From Axinella damicornis (Eukaryota > Porifera > Demospongiae > Axinellida > Axinellidae): a stretch of DNA of 64,000 bases. The stretch's first letter is position 1. Each line of letters begins with the position of its first letter. Both the position numbers and the translations under genes were made by a program. Where the stretch lies: positions 6,960,882 to 7,024,881 of the forward strand of contig OZ007509.1 in assembly GCA_963931865.1 (NCBI GenBank), read 5' to 3'. The notes below the pieces were generated by a model. The model was not told the DNA's origin. It did no database searches and was given only the letters and a program-made list of their open reading frames with translations. Below, one piece after another: positions 44,192 through 55,427 of the stretch.

Positions 44192-47100
44192 CTGGGTAGA
44201 AGTGAAGGAGGAAGGAAGGGAGGGAGGGATCGAGGTAGGGAGGCGTGGTGGTAGTGGGTGGGAGGGGAGAGGAAGGTGGAAGAGGACGAGAGGGATCGAG
44301 AGAGAGAGGTGCAAGGGATCAATTAAAGATACCTTGAATATTTGGCATTTATAAACACACGTGCAATCCTGCCACGTACCAACACTTCTGGTATGGTCAG
44401 CATGCAGTCCCAGGAACTGTCTCACCCTTCCAGTATCAGAGTTAGGCCTTGGTGAATTATGCTCGAGCATAATAGTAGGGTGGAAGCATAAGAGCATATG
44501 CTGGCATAGTGAAGAGCTGTTGGATCATAATAATTGTTTGTTGGTGCTTTTAGTTTGTGTGTGATAGAACAGCTAGACTAGGCAGACTGTCAATGTCTAC
44601 CTCTTGTACAGCGCTAATTTTCGTTTTACCTAATAGACCACAGTGCTCATGAATGATATTATGATCGACCATAATGAGAGCATAATAAACAAATCTTGGA
44701 ATCTGGTGCATAATCAAAGCAGTTAAGAGCATTGGAGCATAGCATAATAGGACAATTTTTGAGCATAATTCGCCAAGGCCTAATCAGAGTATCCCGAATG
44801 CCAGAGTTAGTTATCCAGCACCCCAGTGTCGGAGTAATATATCGGTGTTACATGTACACCAGCAGTCATGGGGACTACCTAATTAGTTCCCTGGGACCCC
44901 TCTGTCAGAATGCCTGAGTTACACCGGCAGTCCTGGGATTATCCAGGGACTATATACGTAACCCAATGGGATCCTCACCCCCTCTGACAGAGTACACCCT
45001 GGGACCCCTCTGTCAGAGTGCTGTAGTTACACCGGCAGTCTTGAGAACTACCCAACCACCTGGGACCCCAGGTCTCCATGGCAACCACTGTAACACCTGA
45101 GGGCCCTATAGGTGGACATTTGGCACTCTGGTCTTCAAGGAACATGCACATTGCTGGTGTGGGATGTGCTACCATTAAGATTGGTCCAAGATGAGGGAGG
45201 CCTGTGTAGAAATTGGACTCCACATTTGAAGCCTTGATCTGATACCGTGGTCGCGCGTCATTAGGCGCATGCACCTACAACTCCACAGGAAGGAATGATG
45301 CGCCTGTAAGTGAGATGCGCCTAATAACGAATGATATTCCTCGAATAGGAAGTGCGTTTCAATTCGGATTATAGCATTTTTCCGCTCCGTAGGAATGAAG
45401 ATGGCAGACTTTCTGGAAGAAGACTGCAGCATTTAACAGCGAGTAGACCTGGGACGAGAGTTGAACCTGTGCCTAACAGTGAATACGCACCTATAAGTGA
45501 GCTGCGCCTAATAACACGCGGCTACGGTAACTTGGGTTCTAGCAGTCATGAATATCATATACAAGAGGAAGTTCTCCATGTGTGTTAGCCCAGCCGAGTC
45601 CATAGTTCCAGACATTTGTCTTGAGAGTGACTGGATCAATTGATGGGTGTGCTTAGAATCACTTATGTACTTAGGAAGGCTGAAATTACCTCGAGGACAT
45701 TGGCGGACGTGACATCATAGCTGAAAGTCCCATGTCGCATATGTGCGTTATTGGTGGTTAAAGGGTTGGTTAAAAGGTTAACCAGCATATCAGAGCTGCC
45801 ACCCAGGCTTGGAGAAACAAAAGATGAGCCTAATACTCTGACAGAGGGGTCCCAGGAGGTTGGGTAGTCCCTGGATAACTAGGGCGTAGCTAGCAATGAG
45901 GCAAGGGAGGCAGTTGCCTCCTCGCTTTTCTGGATAATGACGCGCGTGTCCGGAGTCTCGCACACTCCGCGTACGATGTGCGTTCGATCTGATGACAGAG
46001 ACAGGAGCTAGGCTGACCATGAGCCGGCATATACTCTTAACGCTGATAGTGCTGCAAGTCTGGGACAGTCAGGGCACCAGCATATTGCTGTAGCATTTCG
46101 AGAGCAACTGTTTGCGCACACTGTGTATTAACTTATGAATAATTAATTAGTTCAAAAATTTATCAACACACGCTTCACGCGCGCAGAGAACTCCATGCCT
46201 CCTCAGTCTCCAAATCCTAGCTACGCCCCTGGATAATCCCGAGACTGCCAGTGTAACTCCGGCATTCCGGGATACTCTGACATAGGGTTCCAAGGGGGTT
46301 ACGGGGTGTACTCTGGGGGTCCCAGAGAGCTAGGTTATCCCTGGATAATCCCTGGACTGCCGGTGTAAGAGACAGATGCCTAACCTAGGATAACACCATG
46401 ACTGCCAGTGTTAGTACGTATGGTGTAAGAGGAGATGCCTATCCTGGCATGTGGTCAAGGGATTGACAAAGTAACTTGGGACTAAGGAAAGGTGGTACGG
46501 ACTAAGGAAAGGTGGTACGGACTATATAAGGAAAGGTGGTACGGACTGAACATGGCACTATTGGATAACCTTCTCTTATTACTTAGTGATATAGCCAAGC
46601 CCGGGCAATTCTTTAGGCAAGTCGATGAGGCCATCTGCATCTGACTATGTACAGTCATAGGGAATGTAACTACTGCACAGCAAAAATGACAACTACATCT
46701 GCCGTATATACGGGGTCACAATCACTGGTTGCAGCGCTAAGTATGGTGTTTATTGGTGTTACACCACTGTACATAATGAACAGCTGGAGATGTGAGAGCC
46801 AGGGTACAAGGCTACCTACCTCAGCAGACCAAAGGGCTTCTGATCCTCACTGAAAAGTTGCATACCCCATCTCCCCATGTCGGTGTCCACGAACTCCGGG
46901 CATATGCAGTTCACACGCACACCATCCGTAGATAGATAATTCTAATTCATACAACGAGCACAGATGTAGAAAACAGAACAATACATTTAGTTCCCACATT
47001 TCAACTTACGGTATGAAAGTCCTGGTCTATATACATAGCCATATACCGGTAAGTATAGTGTAGTGAGCATTATTTAGCCTCGTTCCCAGGCTCCTCCCCA

Positions 47101-49909
47101 GATTTTTGTCGCATACTGTATAGTATGCGACAAAAAGCTGGGGAGAAGCCTGGGAACGAGGCTAAGACAATAGCCGTGCTGTTACATTATACCTACACAT
47201 CCGATCCTTTAATTTGCCATACACACATAATTATGGTGACTCATAGCAGCTGCTTATAGACGATGCATATCAATTCAGGATTATACAGGCTCCATATACT
47301 CTCAACTGAATATGTGAATGGGCAGGCAAGTCCAGCTCAGAGAGCTTACAGAAGTTTATACCAGTAACTCTGATCTATCGGATGACCCGGGCCGGGAGGG
47401 ATGCAGTTGCTGCGTCCTTTAAGAAGTGTGCTGGAAGACAGGTAACAGGACATATTTGGCAGTATCTTTGATTTGCACTGCAACTCTTGCATTGTTGCCT
47501 TAACCCTTTCACCAGTACGTACTGGGAAAGATCTGTCCTTTCACTACTTCCTGTTGTAAGCATTTACTGTGTACATGGAAATCCTTTCATGCATCTAGCA
47601 GATTATTTTCTATTGAACATTTGAAAGTTTATCGACTAAACAGGTCAACTAAAAGATTCTTTAATTAATTAAGTTAACCCTTTAAGACCTAACATTGCAT
47701 ATCTGCAACGTGAGACTTTCAGCTTCATGATGTCACATCCGGCAATGTCCTTGGGAGATAGGCTCTGCGCCAGCAGAAAGGGCGGGGCAGGGGGAGGTGG
47801 GTGGGTGCACCCGAAGGGTGCAAACAGCATGGCCGCGTCTGGGCTCAGCTTTGAACAGCCCTTGGTTGGAGCCGGGTAGGCCATTTCTCGAGTTTTAAGC
47901 ATAAATGGACTTAGAAAGTAGCTGTCTTGCCTTGTAGGCCCTCCATTTCCAGTGTTCATGGTCCGTTTTTTAGCTACGGCAGGTTGGCCACTTCTCGGGA
48001 GGCTTGATTGCAAGTTCGTTAGTTGGTGGGTGCGGTTAAGTCACGTATATGTTTAGTGTAGCTGAAATTACCTGTGTGAGCAGTTTCGAGCCCAGCAATG
48101 TCAGGGAACAGAAATTAGGGTATGTTTAAGTGTTCTATAGACTGAAAATGACCTAGAGAAAGAAATTTAGACTCTAAAGAGTTAACCCATGTATGTCTGT
48201 TGAATGGGCTTATAATTGTTGCACAGTGTAGTCATTGTGCAGGTGGACCAGCCATCTAGGCTGATGAGACATTTCCTGTGATATCTCTTGGAAGGCCCCA
48301 GGGCTAGGACATGGGAGAGCAATTGGTACCCGGTAGTCTTTACTGTCTTTGAACATGGTTATTCATGTAGAGTTTCAATGAGAACATGTCAGCAGTGGAG
48401 CTTCTAGTACACATCTCTTGGCCGAGACAATTCCCTAGAACTTTATTGTGTTTTGAACCAGAGTTTGCTAAGACACAAAAGTTTCATCCTAATTGAGAAA
48501 CTCCTTTACCTTGAGGATGACATTTACCTTCATGCTTCTGCTGAACGCAACCACTCCATGCTTGGATGCACAATACGTTGGCGCAAACATCATTGGAATA
48601 ATACCTATCGTAGGAAAAGAATTTTCCCTTACATACACAATTATTTCTAGATAGGAACACAATAATATACTAGACCTCTCTACAAAGGTTGGTTTTCAAG
48701 GTCCCAAATAATTGGTTTCCCTATAGTTCTAAATATAATATTTCAAACCTCCGAGAAGAGGATAACCTCTCTACAAAGGACAAAACACCTTAATTTATGT
48801 GCATCTGTATTGGGTGTGGACAATCAAACTGCTCTAGTTCACAGGGTCTACTATTGGAAGGCTGGGGGGGCTGCTACTATAGCTCTGTTCCAGGCTCTAC
48901 TGGTGGAAGGCAGGGGGAGGGGCTGCTACTATAGCTTGTTCCAGGCGCCTCTATTGGAAGGCAGGGGGAGGGGCTGCTACTATAGCTTGCTCCCCTATTG
49001 GAAGGCAGGGGGAGGGGCTGCTACTATAGCTTGTTCCAGGCGCCTCTATTGGAAGGCAGGGGGAGGGGCTGCTACTATAGCTTGTTCCAGGCGCCTCTAT
49101 TGGAAGGCAGGGGGAGGGGCTGCTACCACATTAGGTCTGTTCCAGGCTCCATATTGAAAGGCAGGGGGAGGGGCTGCTACTATAGCTCTGTACCAAGCTC
49201 CACTATTGGAAGGCAGGAGGAGGGGCTGCTACCACAACTATTCTCCCAGCCTCCACCACTGGAAGGAAGGAGGAGGGGCTGGTACTATAGTTTTGTACCC
49301 AGGGTTGCTGATACAGCTTTGCTCCCAGACTCTACCACTGGGAAGAAGGGGGAGTGGCTGCTACCACAACTTTGTTCCCAGGGTCCAACACAGGAAGGAA
49401 GGAGGAGGGGTGCGCTGCTACTATTGTTTTTGCACCCAGGGGAGGGGCTCACACTATAGCTGGTGATTGAAGTCTGTTCTACATCTAGCCTCGTTCCCAG
49501 GCCACGCGGCCTGAGAACGAGGCTATTCTACGTCCTACTGCTATTGGTAATCAGTACCATAGATCTAGAGTCGGTAGACTCTATTAAGTAACATTGGCCA
49601 TACTGGACTTCTGGTATGAACAGCTAGCTTAGACTATCTGCTAACACTGCCAAGAGGTAATGCTCCTAGCCAGTGGTGTAGCGACACCTGGGCCTGGCTG
49701 GGGGGCAACTCAGCTCTAGGCCCCGGCAATAAACGATTGAGTGAAAGGTTAATTGCATGAGTGGGCTATAAATAGATATGTCGTCGTAGTCCGATGGCAT
49801 GTTATAGTAGCATTGCAGGGTTGAGATCAGTACCCAGCACAGTTTTTTTTTCCAGTGAGTTCTTTGTTCCATCTTGTCTACAGCAACTCCCTGAGATGAT
49901 TAAAAACTC

Positions 49910-49948
<39 letters not shown>

Positions 49949-52029
49949 TGCCCAAGACCCCCACGAGCTCTGTACCCGGCTACGTCACTGCTCATAGCAA
50001 CTCTGTGCCAGTCTACTGATGAGATATTCACTGAACAGTGACTGAACTCTCTTCCAGCTAGTGTACAGTAGTCTCCCTAGGACAACCAAACCGCACTGGC
50101 CACTACAAAGCAAAGTCAAGCCTCCTTCTTTGAGCACATTCAATCCACAGTGAATCATCCATGAGTGTGCTTTTGAGGTATAAGCGCTGTGTTGAATCGT
50201 GCAATGTCATGCACTACTTTTCCACTCACCTCCTAACGAGGCCACATTAACAACCGTTCCTCCTCTGCCTCCATTCTTCTCAGACATGTACTCGACAGCC
50301 AGAAACGTCCCCTCTATCACAGCCATCTGGACAAACAGCAGAGGAAGATTCAAGCCACCCTACAAGTCAACAAGCTATCATCTATATTGTGGGTGCAAAG
50401 TAATAAAAAAACTGAAAAGAACTTTGCAAATCTGTAGTCTTTGCATGATTACCAGCAGCACCCCACAAATGGGGCCTACTACGGCTGCATTATTACATAT
50501 TGCTAATTGGAGAGCGAGCCCCAGACTAGCGTGACTTCATTGTCCAGTGTGTGTGTATGTTTGCTTGGATCTTGCACTTACTGTAAAATTTAAATCAGCG
50601 GATTTCACTTGCACGCGCACAATAACATTCAATAGTGAACAGTCTACCCTGTTCCATGGACGATGGCAACAACAAAGATGGAGACAAACTTGTGGACCTA
50701 CCTATTCATTGGCTAGAACAATAAGTGAAACATGAATTCAACATTTTGCCTCCTCGGTGGCGACAACAAAGACGGAGACTGCTGATGGACCTACCGCCGT
50801 GGCTGGTGACGTACCCGCTAGACTACTTCAGCTAACGCTAACCTGACTCACAGTTGCTGTGATGTTTAGTGTCATAATTTCTGTGGCATACTATGCTCAT
50901 TGCCCAGTCACATTCTGATGACAGTCATGTGAATACAAGTTGCAACTGCTCCTTGCGCAATTGCATGTCCTGCACGTGCATGCCCTTCGCTCAGGCTCGC
51001 CCTCCAATGTCCTGCATTCCACTAGTTATCAGTACCAGCTTCCAAACTCTATCAACCAACACCACTATGATTCCCTACCAGGTTAACATCCAGCATCTTG
51101 CGCCAGCGGCTCTCATCACCCAGTCCTGCATTGTTACACACAATGTCAATTCCACCAAATGCTTCCTTTGTCTTCTGAAAGGCAGACACCTGCGGACAAA
51201 CAGCAGCAGTACATAGTAACTGCCTGCACTTAGCAGGATCACTGCTTACAGTAAAATCCATGCACTGATGTACGCAACATTAATTTTGATACTCAAACTG
51301 ACTACCAAGGTGCATACACTAGCTAGACTGTATTTATGACATCTTGTTTTTTGCATGGCATAGAGGAGGGGAGGAGAGCTCTCTCCTCCCCTGCTTCACA
51401 CTGAGAACCTTGCAGGCTAATTGATTCACTGATAGATATTCTACTTCTAAGACTTGGAGAAGATCAGAATTTAATTCTTGTAGCAGACTGAGAGGAAGAT
51501 ATAGATACATATACTATACTTTCATGGATGGATTTTTTGAGGAGGTTTCTGGTGTGGCTCTCCATTGGGCTATTCCATTAATAAAGGATACACCCCCTAT
51601 TGACAAGTTAGCTATTTGCGTACCCCGGGACAGAAAATGCGCCTTCTACACCGTGCGACAGACGTTAGTATACGGAAATATGCGGAAAATTACAGAAAAT
51701 GTACGGAGATTTACAACAGAAGGCAAGAAGTAGACTACCAACATGCCCCACCAGCTGATCTCTATTGGTGACGTCAGTGGGTAGAAACATCACATCGTTT
51801 GCAGAGAACTCTTTCTGCAACTCGCTGCATGATACTCTCCCGATCTTCTCACTGATATCAACCATACTCACCTGACAAGAAATACATTTACCAAAAATAA
51901 ATGCATGCATGAAAACCAACGGCCCAGTCTGCTCCTTACCCTCCCTCCATTCTTGAGCAGAAGCTTGGCGGAAGCTAGGCCAATGCCTTGGGCTGCACCA
52001 GTGATCAAAGCTACCTTGCTAGCCAACAT
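44044..52029 (-). CDS. HPGD: 15-hydroxyprostaglandin dehydrogenase-like short-chain dehydrogenase, 7 exons
   Basis: Classical NAD-dependent SDR, closest by eye to 15-PGDH, which oxidises the 15-hydroxyl of prostaglandins and related lipid mediators in the cytosol. Exons in coding order: 52029-51940, 51871-51752, 51189-51079, 50326-50230, 48604-48528, 46941-46820, 44191-44044. Together they give 254 aa (human HPGD 266) with every junction in phase. Motifs seen: TGAAQGIG at 10-17 (nucleotide-binding Rossmann loop), Asp35 at the end of strand 2 (NAD preference), NNAG at 89-92, catalytic Ser137, and YCASK with Tyr150 and Lys154. An upstream in-frame ATG at 52059 would add ten residues. I prefer 52029 because its product aligns with the family start. 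The gene converges on the nucleophosmin gene, with 2 kb between stop codons. The substrate is inferred from family resemblance only; another SDR substrate is possible. Confidence 0.9.
44850..45075. repeat. 'ccctgggacccctctgtcag' repeat block
   Basis: Four units as at 10150-10475, in the last intron of the dehydrogenase gene. Further units at 45838-45880 and 46230-46370. Confidence 0.65.
45243..45529. mobile_element. MITE, TIR taccgtggtcgcgcgtcatt
   Basis: The left end and the right end (ataacacgcggctacggta) are inverted, with ggcgcatgcacct-type motifs repeated inside. The fuller relative of 2489-2730. Confidence 0.8.
46820..46941 (-). CDS. HPGD: HPGD-like exon 6
   Basis: Encodes DGVRVNCICPEFVDTDM and on to KPFGLL, ending with two bases of a codon. 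The VRxNxICPxFVxT segment is the conserved SDR loop after the active site. Confidence 0.92.
47075..47164. mobile_element. Short TAGCCTCG hairpin element, 90 bp
   Basis: tagcctcgttcccaggctcc to its complement, near-perfect palindrome around gtcgcatactgtatagtatg. Confidence 0.9.
47678..48181 (-). mobile_element. piggyBac-type MITE, 504 bp, TTAA on both sides
   Basis: TTAA at 47674-47677 and 48182-48185. Ends ccctttaagacctaa and, inverted, ctctttagagtctaa. Near-identical inverted copy of 7018-7521 with the same length. Confidence 0.92.
48528..48604 (-). CDS. HPGD: HPGD-like exon 5 (YxxxK active site)
   Basis: 26 codons including FAPTYCASKHGVVAFSRS, carrying the catalytic YCASK. Enters in phase 1, leaves in phase 0; donor aag|gtaaat. 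Confidence 0.93.
48838..49450. repeat. Minisatellite, about 50-bp unit
   Basis: About eleven units of ctattggaaggcagggggag followed by gggctgctactatagct. The Gly-rich translations are by-products of the repeat. Confidence 0.92.
49486..49525. mobile_element. Minimal 40-bp TAGCCTCG element with 9-bp duplication
   Basis: Only the two TIRs remain, joined at their inner ends: tagcctcgttcccaggccac then its imperfect complement. Flanks ttctacatc and ttctacgtc match 8 of 9. Confidence 0.85.
49912..49946. repeat. Poly-G tract, about 35 G
   Basis: Uninterrupted G run in the dehydrogenase intron. Confidence 0.95.
50230..50326 (-). CDS. HPGD: HPGD-like exon 4 (catalytic Ser)
   Basis: Encodes MAVIEGTFLAVEYMSEKNGG and on to VVNVASLG, plus one base. 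The Ser lies 13 residues before the catalytic Tyr, as in HPGD. Acceptor is gtttgtccag. Confidence 0.9.
51079..51189 (-). CDS. HPGD: HPGD-like exon 3 (NNAG motif)
   Basis: 37 codons with FGGIDIVCNNAG and ending KMLDVNL. Phase 0 in and out; acceptor tgtccgcag, donor ctg|gtaggg. Confidence 0.92.
51752..51871 (-). CDS. HPGD: HPGD-like exon 2
   Basis: 40 codons starting VSMVDISEKIG. The Asp of MVDIS is the residue that selects NAD over NADP in this family. Ends TNRDQL at donor ctg|gtgggg. Confidence 0.85.
51940..52029 (-). CDS. HPGD: HPGD-like exon 1 (start, glycine-rich loop)
   Basis: Encodes MLASKVALITGAAQGIGLAS and onward to LLKNGGR, 30 codons, phase 0, donor agg|gtaagg on the minus strand. 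Holds the Rossmann TGxxxGIG motif. Confidence 0.9.
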
Positions 52030-52411
52030 TGTGATGTCATGTGCCGGTTTCCTCTGCAAATCTAATTTGACCTTTGACCTCCAACGAGGGACACTCCCCG
52101 ATTATCTGGAGGGGATTCCGGCGCTGTTTTATTCCCAGTATATAGCAGAAGTGAGATTGATGAAGAGGACTGTTTTCACGGAAGAAGTATGATATTGTCA
52201 ACCTGCAGGACCCACATGAAAACCAGCACTGTAGCTGATTAGCCTGTGACATTTCCTGGTGCCTGGGTGGCTTCTTGCTATATACCTGCCAGATGTAGTC
52301 TCGTTCCCAGACCACTATGCCAGATGTGCGAAGTAATCCAGATTGTGAAGGAGAATTTACAAGCCAGAATTAGCATCCACATCCTGTATCCATGGCACCA
52401 CATGCTAAACT

Positions 52412-52503
52412 ATAGTAGTGAATTCAAACTGGCTTAGCTTAGGGTCGGTACCCGGTAGCTACCGGGTACCGATCCTAAGCTAAGCCAGTTTGAATTCACT
52501 ACG
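52412..52503. repeat. Near-perfect 92-bp palindrome
   Basis: agtgaattcaaactggctta...ggtacccggtagctaccgggtacc...taagccagtttgaattcact, just upstream of the dehydrogenase gene. Confidence 0.93.
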
Positions 52504-53239
52504 CTTGGAACCAGAACCTTGATTGGATGGCTTTTGGTGCCGCCAGCAACTAAATAATATAAGTATCACCGCAAAAACATGTTTTTGTTTAACCAAGAAT
52601 TTGGTATCGTCATTTGCAGTTCAGTCATAGGATCCATCAGGTGACCATGCCTGACCTAACTGTTTGTAGCTACATACCCATACGAGTCACAACCACTACA
52701 ATGTGTCACTTCCACAGTGCATTGTACTGCTAAACAAGCTGTGAGTTGTGTTTAGGACATGTGCATGTTACTTTAACCATTAAAATTTTAGGTATGCTAG
52801 TACTCTACAATGACTCTCAATGTGATCTATGCATCCTGCTGTGGAAACCACAATGAAGTAACAATACAGTTTGTCATCCCATGACTTGCTTGCAGCTGTC
52901 ACTTTAATTTGCGAGTATTGCATGCACATGCAATGGTTATGATCAGCAGATGCATCCATGACTAGCTATATACGAGCTGCAACTGAGGTGGCTAAATTTG
53001 GTTTAGATATAGCAAATTGCTGTGCTATACCGTGTTACCCCAAATGTTTGGCAAAAGTTGAGGCCAATAGTGCATGCATAGTTATGCATGTGATATGCAT
53101 AGCTACACGTGGTATTACCAATGATGGCTAAATTATTCTATTCTATCAGATGTAGGCACGTGCCCAGACCCTTCCTCCCCGCACGAAGGGTCTGGTTCTG
53201 AGACCATTTTTACCTCTGCTTATAGTACTGATTATTGTC

Positions 53240-54118
53240 ATTCCCAGCCTTCACCTCCAGTATTTGATCGCTGACAGTAAAGTGATCACAACTGGAGGTG
53301 TAGAAGGCCTGGGAACTACACTAATAACAGTACTCTTACAACCACCACGTGGACTGGGTGTTGGACTGGCTACTGGAACATGGGACTGGAAAGCGGGACT
53401 GGAATGCCTTTATCGTTATAGGACATGCATGAGCTACAGTGCATATAGAACATAATAATTATTCCAATTAGCTGAAGTTACTCCCTAGGGGGTTTTCAAA
53501 CAGAAGGTACAGGATGTACTCAGAATCTCCAATTCCTATGGTGATAAGCTAAGTGGATTAACTGCTACACTAAACCAATTAGTGGGGTGACTGTGAGGCC
53601 TGGTTCCATAAGACTGCAGATTCAAGACTGCAGGTTCGAGTCCCACCAGCTGTCACCTATGAAGGGTTGTTCTCCTGGTTTCTCTTCAAGGAAAAGGAAC
53701 ATAATAGTTTTGCTCTTTGTCAGTTTAGGTTCCAATGGTCTGGTTCTGAAACCATTTTTTCGTTCCCTGCTGGTCTTCTGCACCTCCAGTTTTTGATCAC
53801 AAACTGGGAGGTGTAGAAGGCTGGGAACGTTACGAGGGTTACTATGGTGATGGGCTACCGTCCTTTTACAATCTGTACACAGTCGTAATTATTCACCACA
53901 TGGTTGATTTTGGACTGGCTACTGGAACATGGGACTGGACTGGCTCTTTCATTTATTATTGGACATACTTATTCATGCACTCCACTGAAGTTGCTCCCTA
54001 GGGGGTTTTCAAACAGAAGGTACAGGATGTACTCGGAATCTCCAATATTCCTATAGTGATAAGCTAAGTGGATTAACTGCTACAGCGCTACACCAATTAG
54101 TGGGGGTGACTGTGTGGC
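53240..54118. repeat. Direct segmental duplication of about 370 bp
   Basis: The block with ggaactacactaataac/ggaacgttacgagggtt, gactggctactggaacatgg and ctccctagggggttttcaaa occurs at about 53240-53595 and again at about 53750-54118. Confidence 0.85.
53585..53700 (+). mobile_element. tRNA-derived SINE-like copy
   Basis: ggtgactgtgaggcctgg (A-box region) and gcaggttcgagtcccaccag (B box) precede gggttgttctcctggtttct. A second copy is at 54110-54330. Confidence 0.5.
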
Positions 54119-54330
54119 CTAGCGGTTAAAGTACAGACTGTGGGTGACACAGCAGGGTATGCTTTGCTCCCAGTTCCACACCCAGCTTTTCGTCGTACTG
54201 CAAGCCACGAAAAGCTGGGCGATGGCCTGGGAACGAGGCTAACCGCATGGCAGGTTGGGACAGCAGGTTAGACCTTCCAGTCCCACGGTGCAGCTGTCAC
54301 CTAAGAAGGATGTTCTCCTGGTTCCATTCC
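54110..54330 (+). mobile_element. SINE-like copy interrupted by a TAGCCTCG element
   Basis: gtgtggcctagcggttaaag (A box) is separated from ccttccagtcccacggtgca (B box) by a TAGCCTCG-family hairpin at about 54159-54241 (ggcctgggaacgaggcta at its right end). Confidence 0.55.
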
Positions 54331-55290
54331 AGCTGCCCCTCCTGGAAAACCTGTAGCTACTAATGCCTCTCAATTATTGTAACACGCCTCTCAATTCGCA
54401 GCATCGGGTTGGTGTAACCTGGTTGATAAAATCTTGGTAGTATAGTATTGCCTTGATAATAAAGTGTCCGAAAATCGGTTGCTTACTCTTTAGTAATGTA
54501 ACATGTGTATGGCTCCCAATGGAGGTGAAGCAATTTCAAATCTGTTGTGCTAGAACTGAATATCTACCTGAGTTGCATCAAAGCCACACAAGCAGTTTGT
54601 GAGCAAAGCTACGTTTTGACCTCAGTAGTCTTAATTGGACTTCAAAGGGTTAATTAATGTCAAAATGATGCTGAAACCAATGGATTTCACTTGATGTACC
54701 ATGTGCAAAAAATTCCTGGACAAACCCAGCTTTGGACTGTTGAAGTGACTATTTTAGCAGTCATTTAATATTACAATACATTTTCTCCATACAAGATTAG
54801 ATGATTGGATTTAGCGAAGATCCATAGGTATACCACTAGTAGAGTGTGTCAATAGCCGGACCACTTGTGTTGATACCTGTTGAAGGTATATGTTCGTATA
54901 TGTATAACCTCCCATATAAAATCACAAAGCAACATATTTGGATTGGTTTGAAGAGACTTTTAACAATGAATTTTAGCAAGCATCATTGAAAATCGATAGG
55001 TAGTATACCATTAGGAGTATGTCAGTAGCCGGACCATTTCCGTTGAAGGTAGCTATGTTCCTATATAACCTCCCATATAAAATTGGGGAAAGAACATTTA
55101 ACTCTCTATCAGCATTGCATATTTCTGGCAAAATGGAAGTCATAGAAGCATTAGTAACTATAGTTTGCAAACATGGTCACTTGGTTCTTGGGTTCTAGTA
55201 CACTTGATTCAAGGTTACTTCATCTTAGATTTTAATTGGGTCCTCTAACATGTGTTCGCAAATGCTTTTAACAATGCACATGTGTGGTGT
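54330..55290. other. Intergenic with one internal direct repeat
   Basis: The block atccataggtataccactag...ataacctcccatataaaat (about 54820-54925) recurs in shortened form at about 54992-55083. No gene seen. Confidence 0.55.
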
Positions 55291-55297
55291 GTACATA

Positions 55298-55303
55298 TTT
55301 ATT
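55298..55303 (-). promoter_or_regulatory. Candidate poly(A) signal of the two-domain Cys-rich gene
   Basis: AATAAA on the minus strand, 125 bp downstream of the stop codon at 55428. Confidence 0.45.
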
Positions 55304-55427
55304 TCTAACAGTGCATGCATGCAGGCCTAATAAAGTGTATAGGGACATACTCCCCATGCTTATCAAGTCTAGCTACTTGCATGAATGAATGTTTGATGCA
55401 CGCCTGGGTTCAATTAGTACTAACCGT

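Noticed and set aside
48810..49466. Gly/Tyr-rich frames resembling a structural protein
   Set aside because: Translation of the ~50-bp minisatellite inside a dehydrogenase intron; three frames are open at once.
53585..53660. tRNA gene
   Set aside because: A- and B-box-like sequences are present, but the cloverleaf stems do not pair and the unit recurs with a non-tRNA tail.
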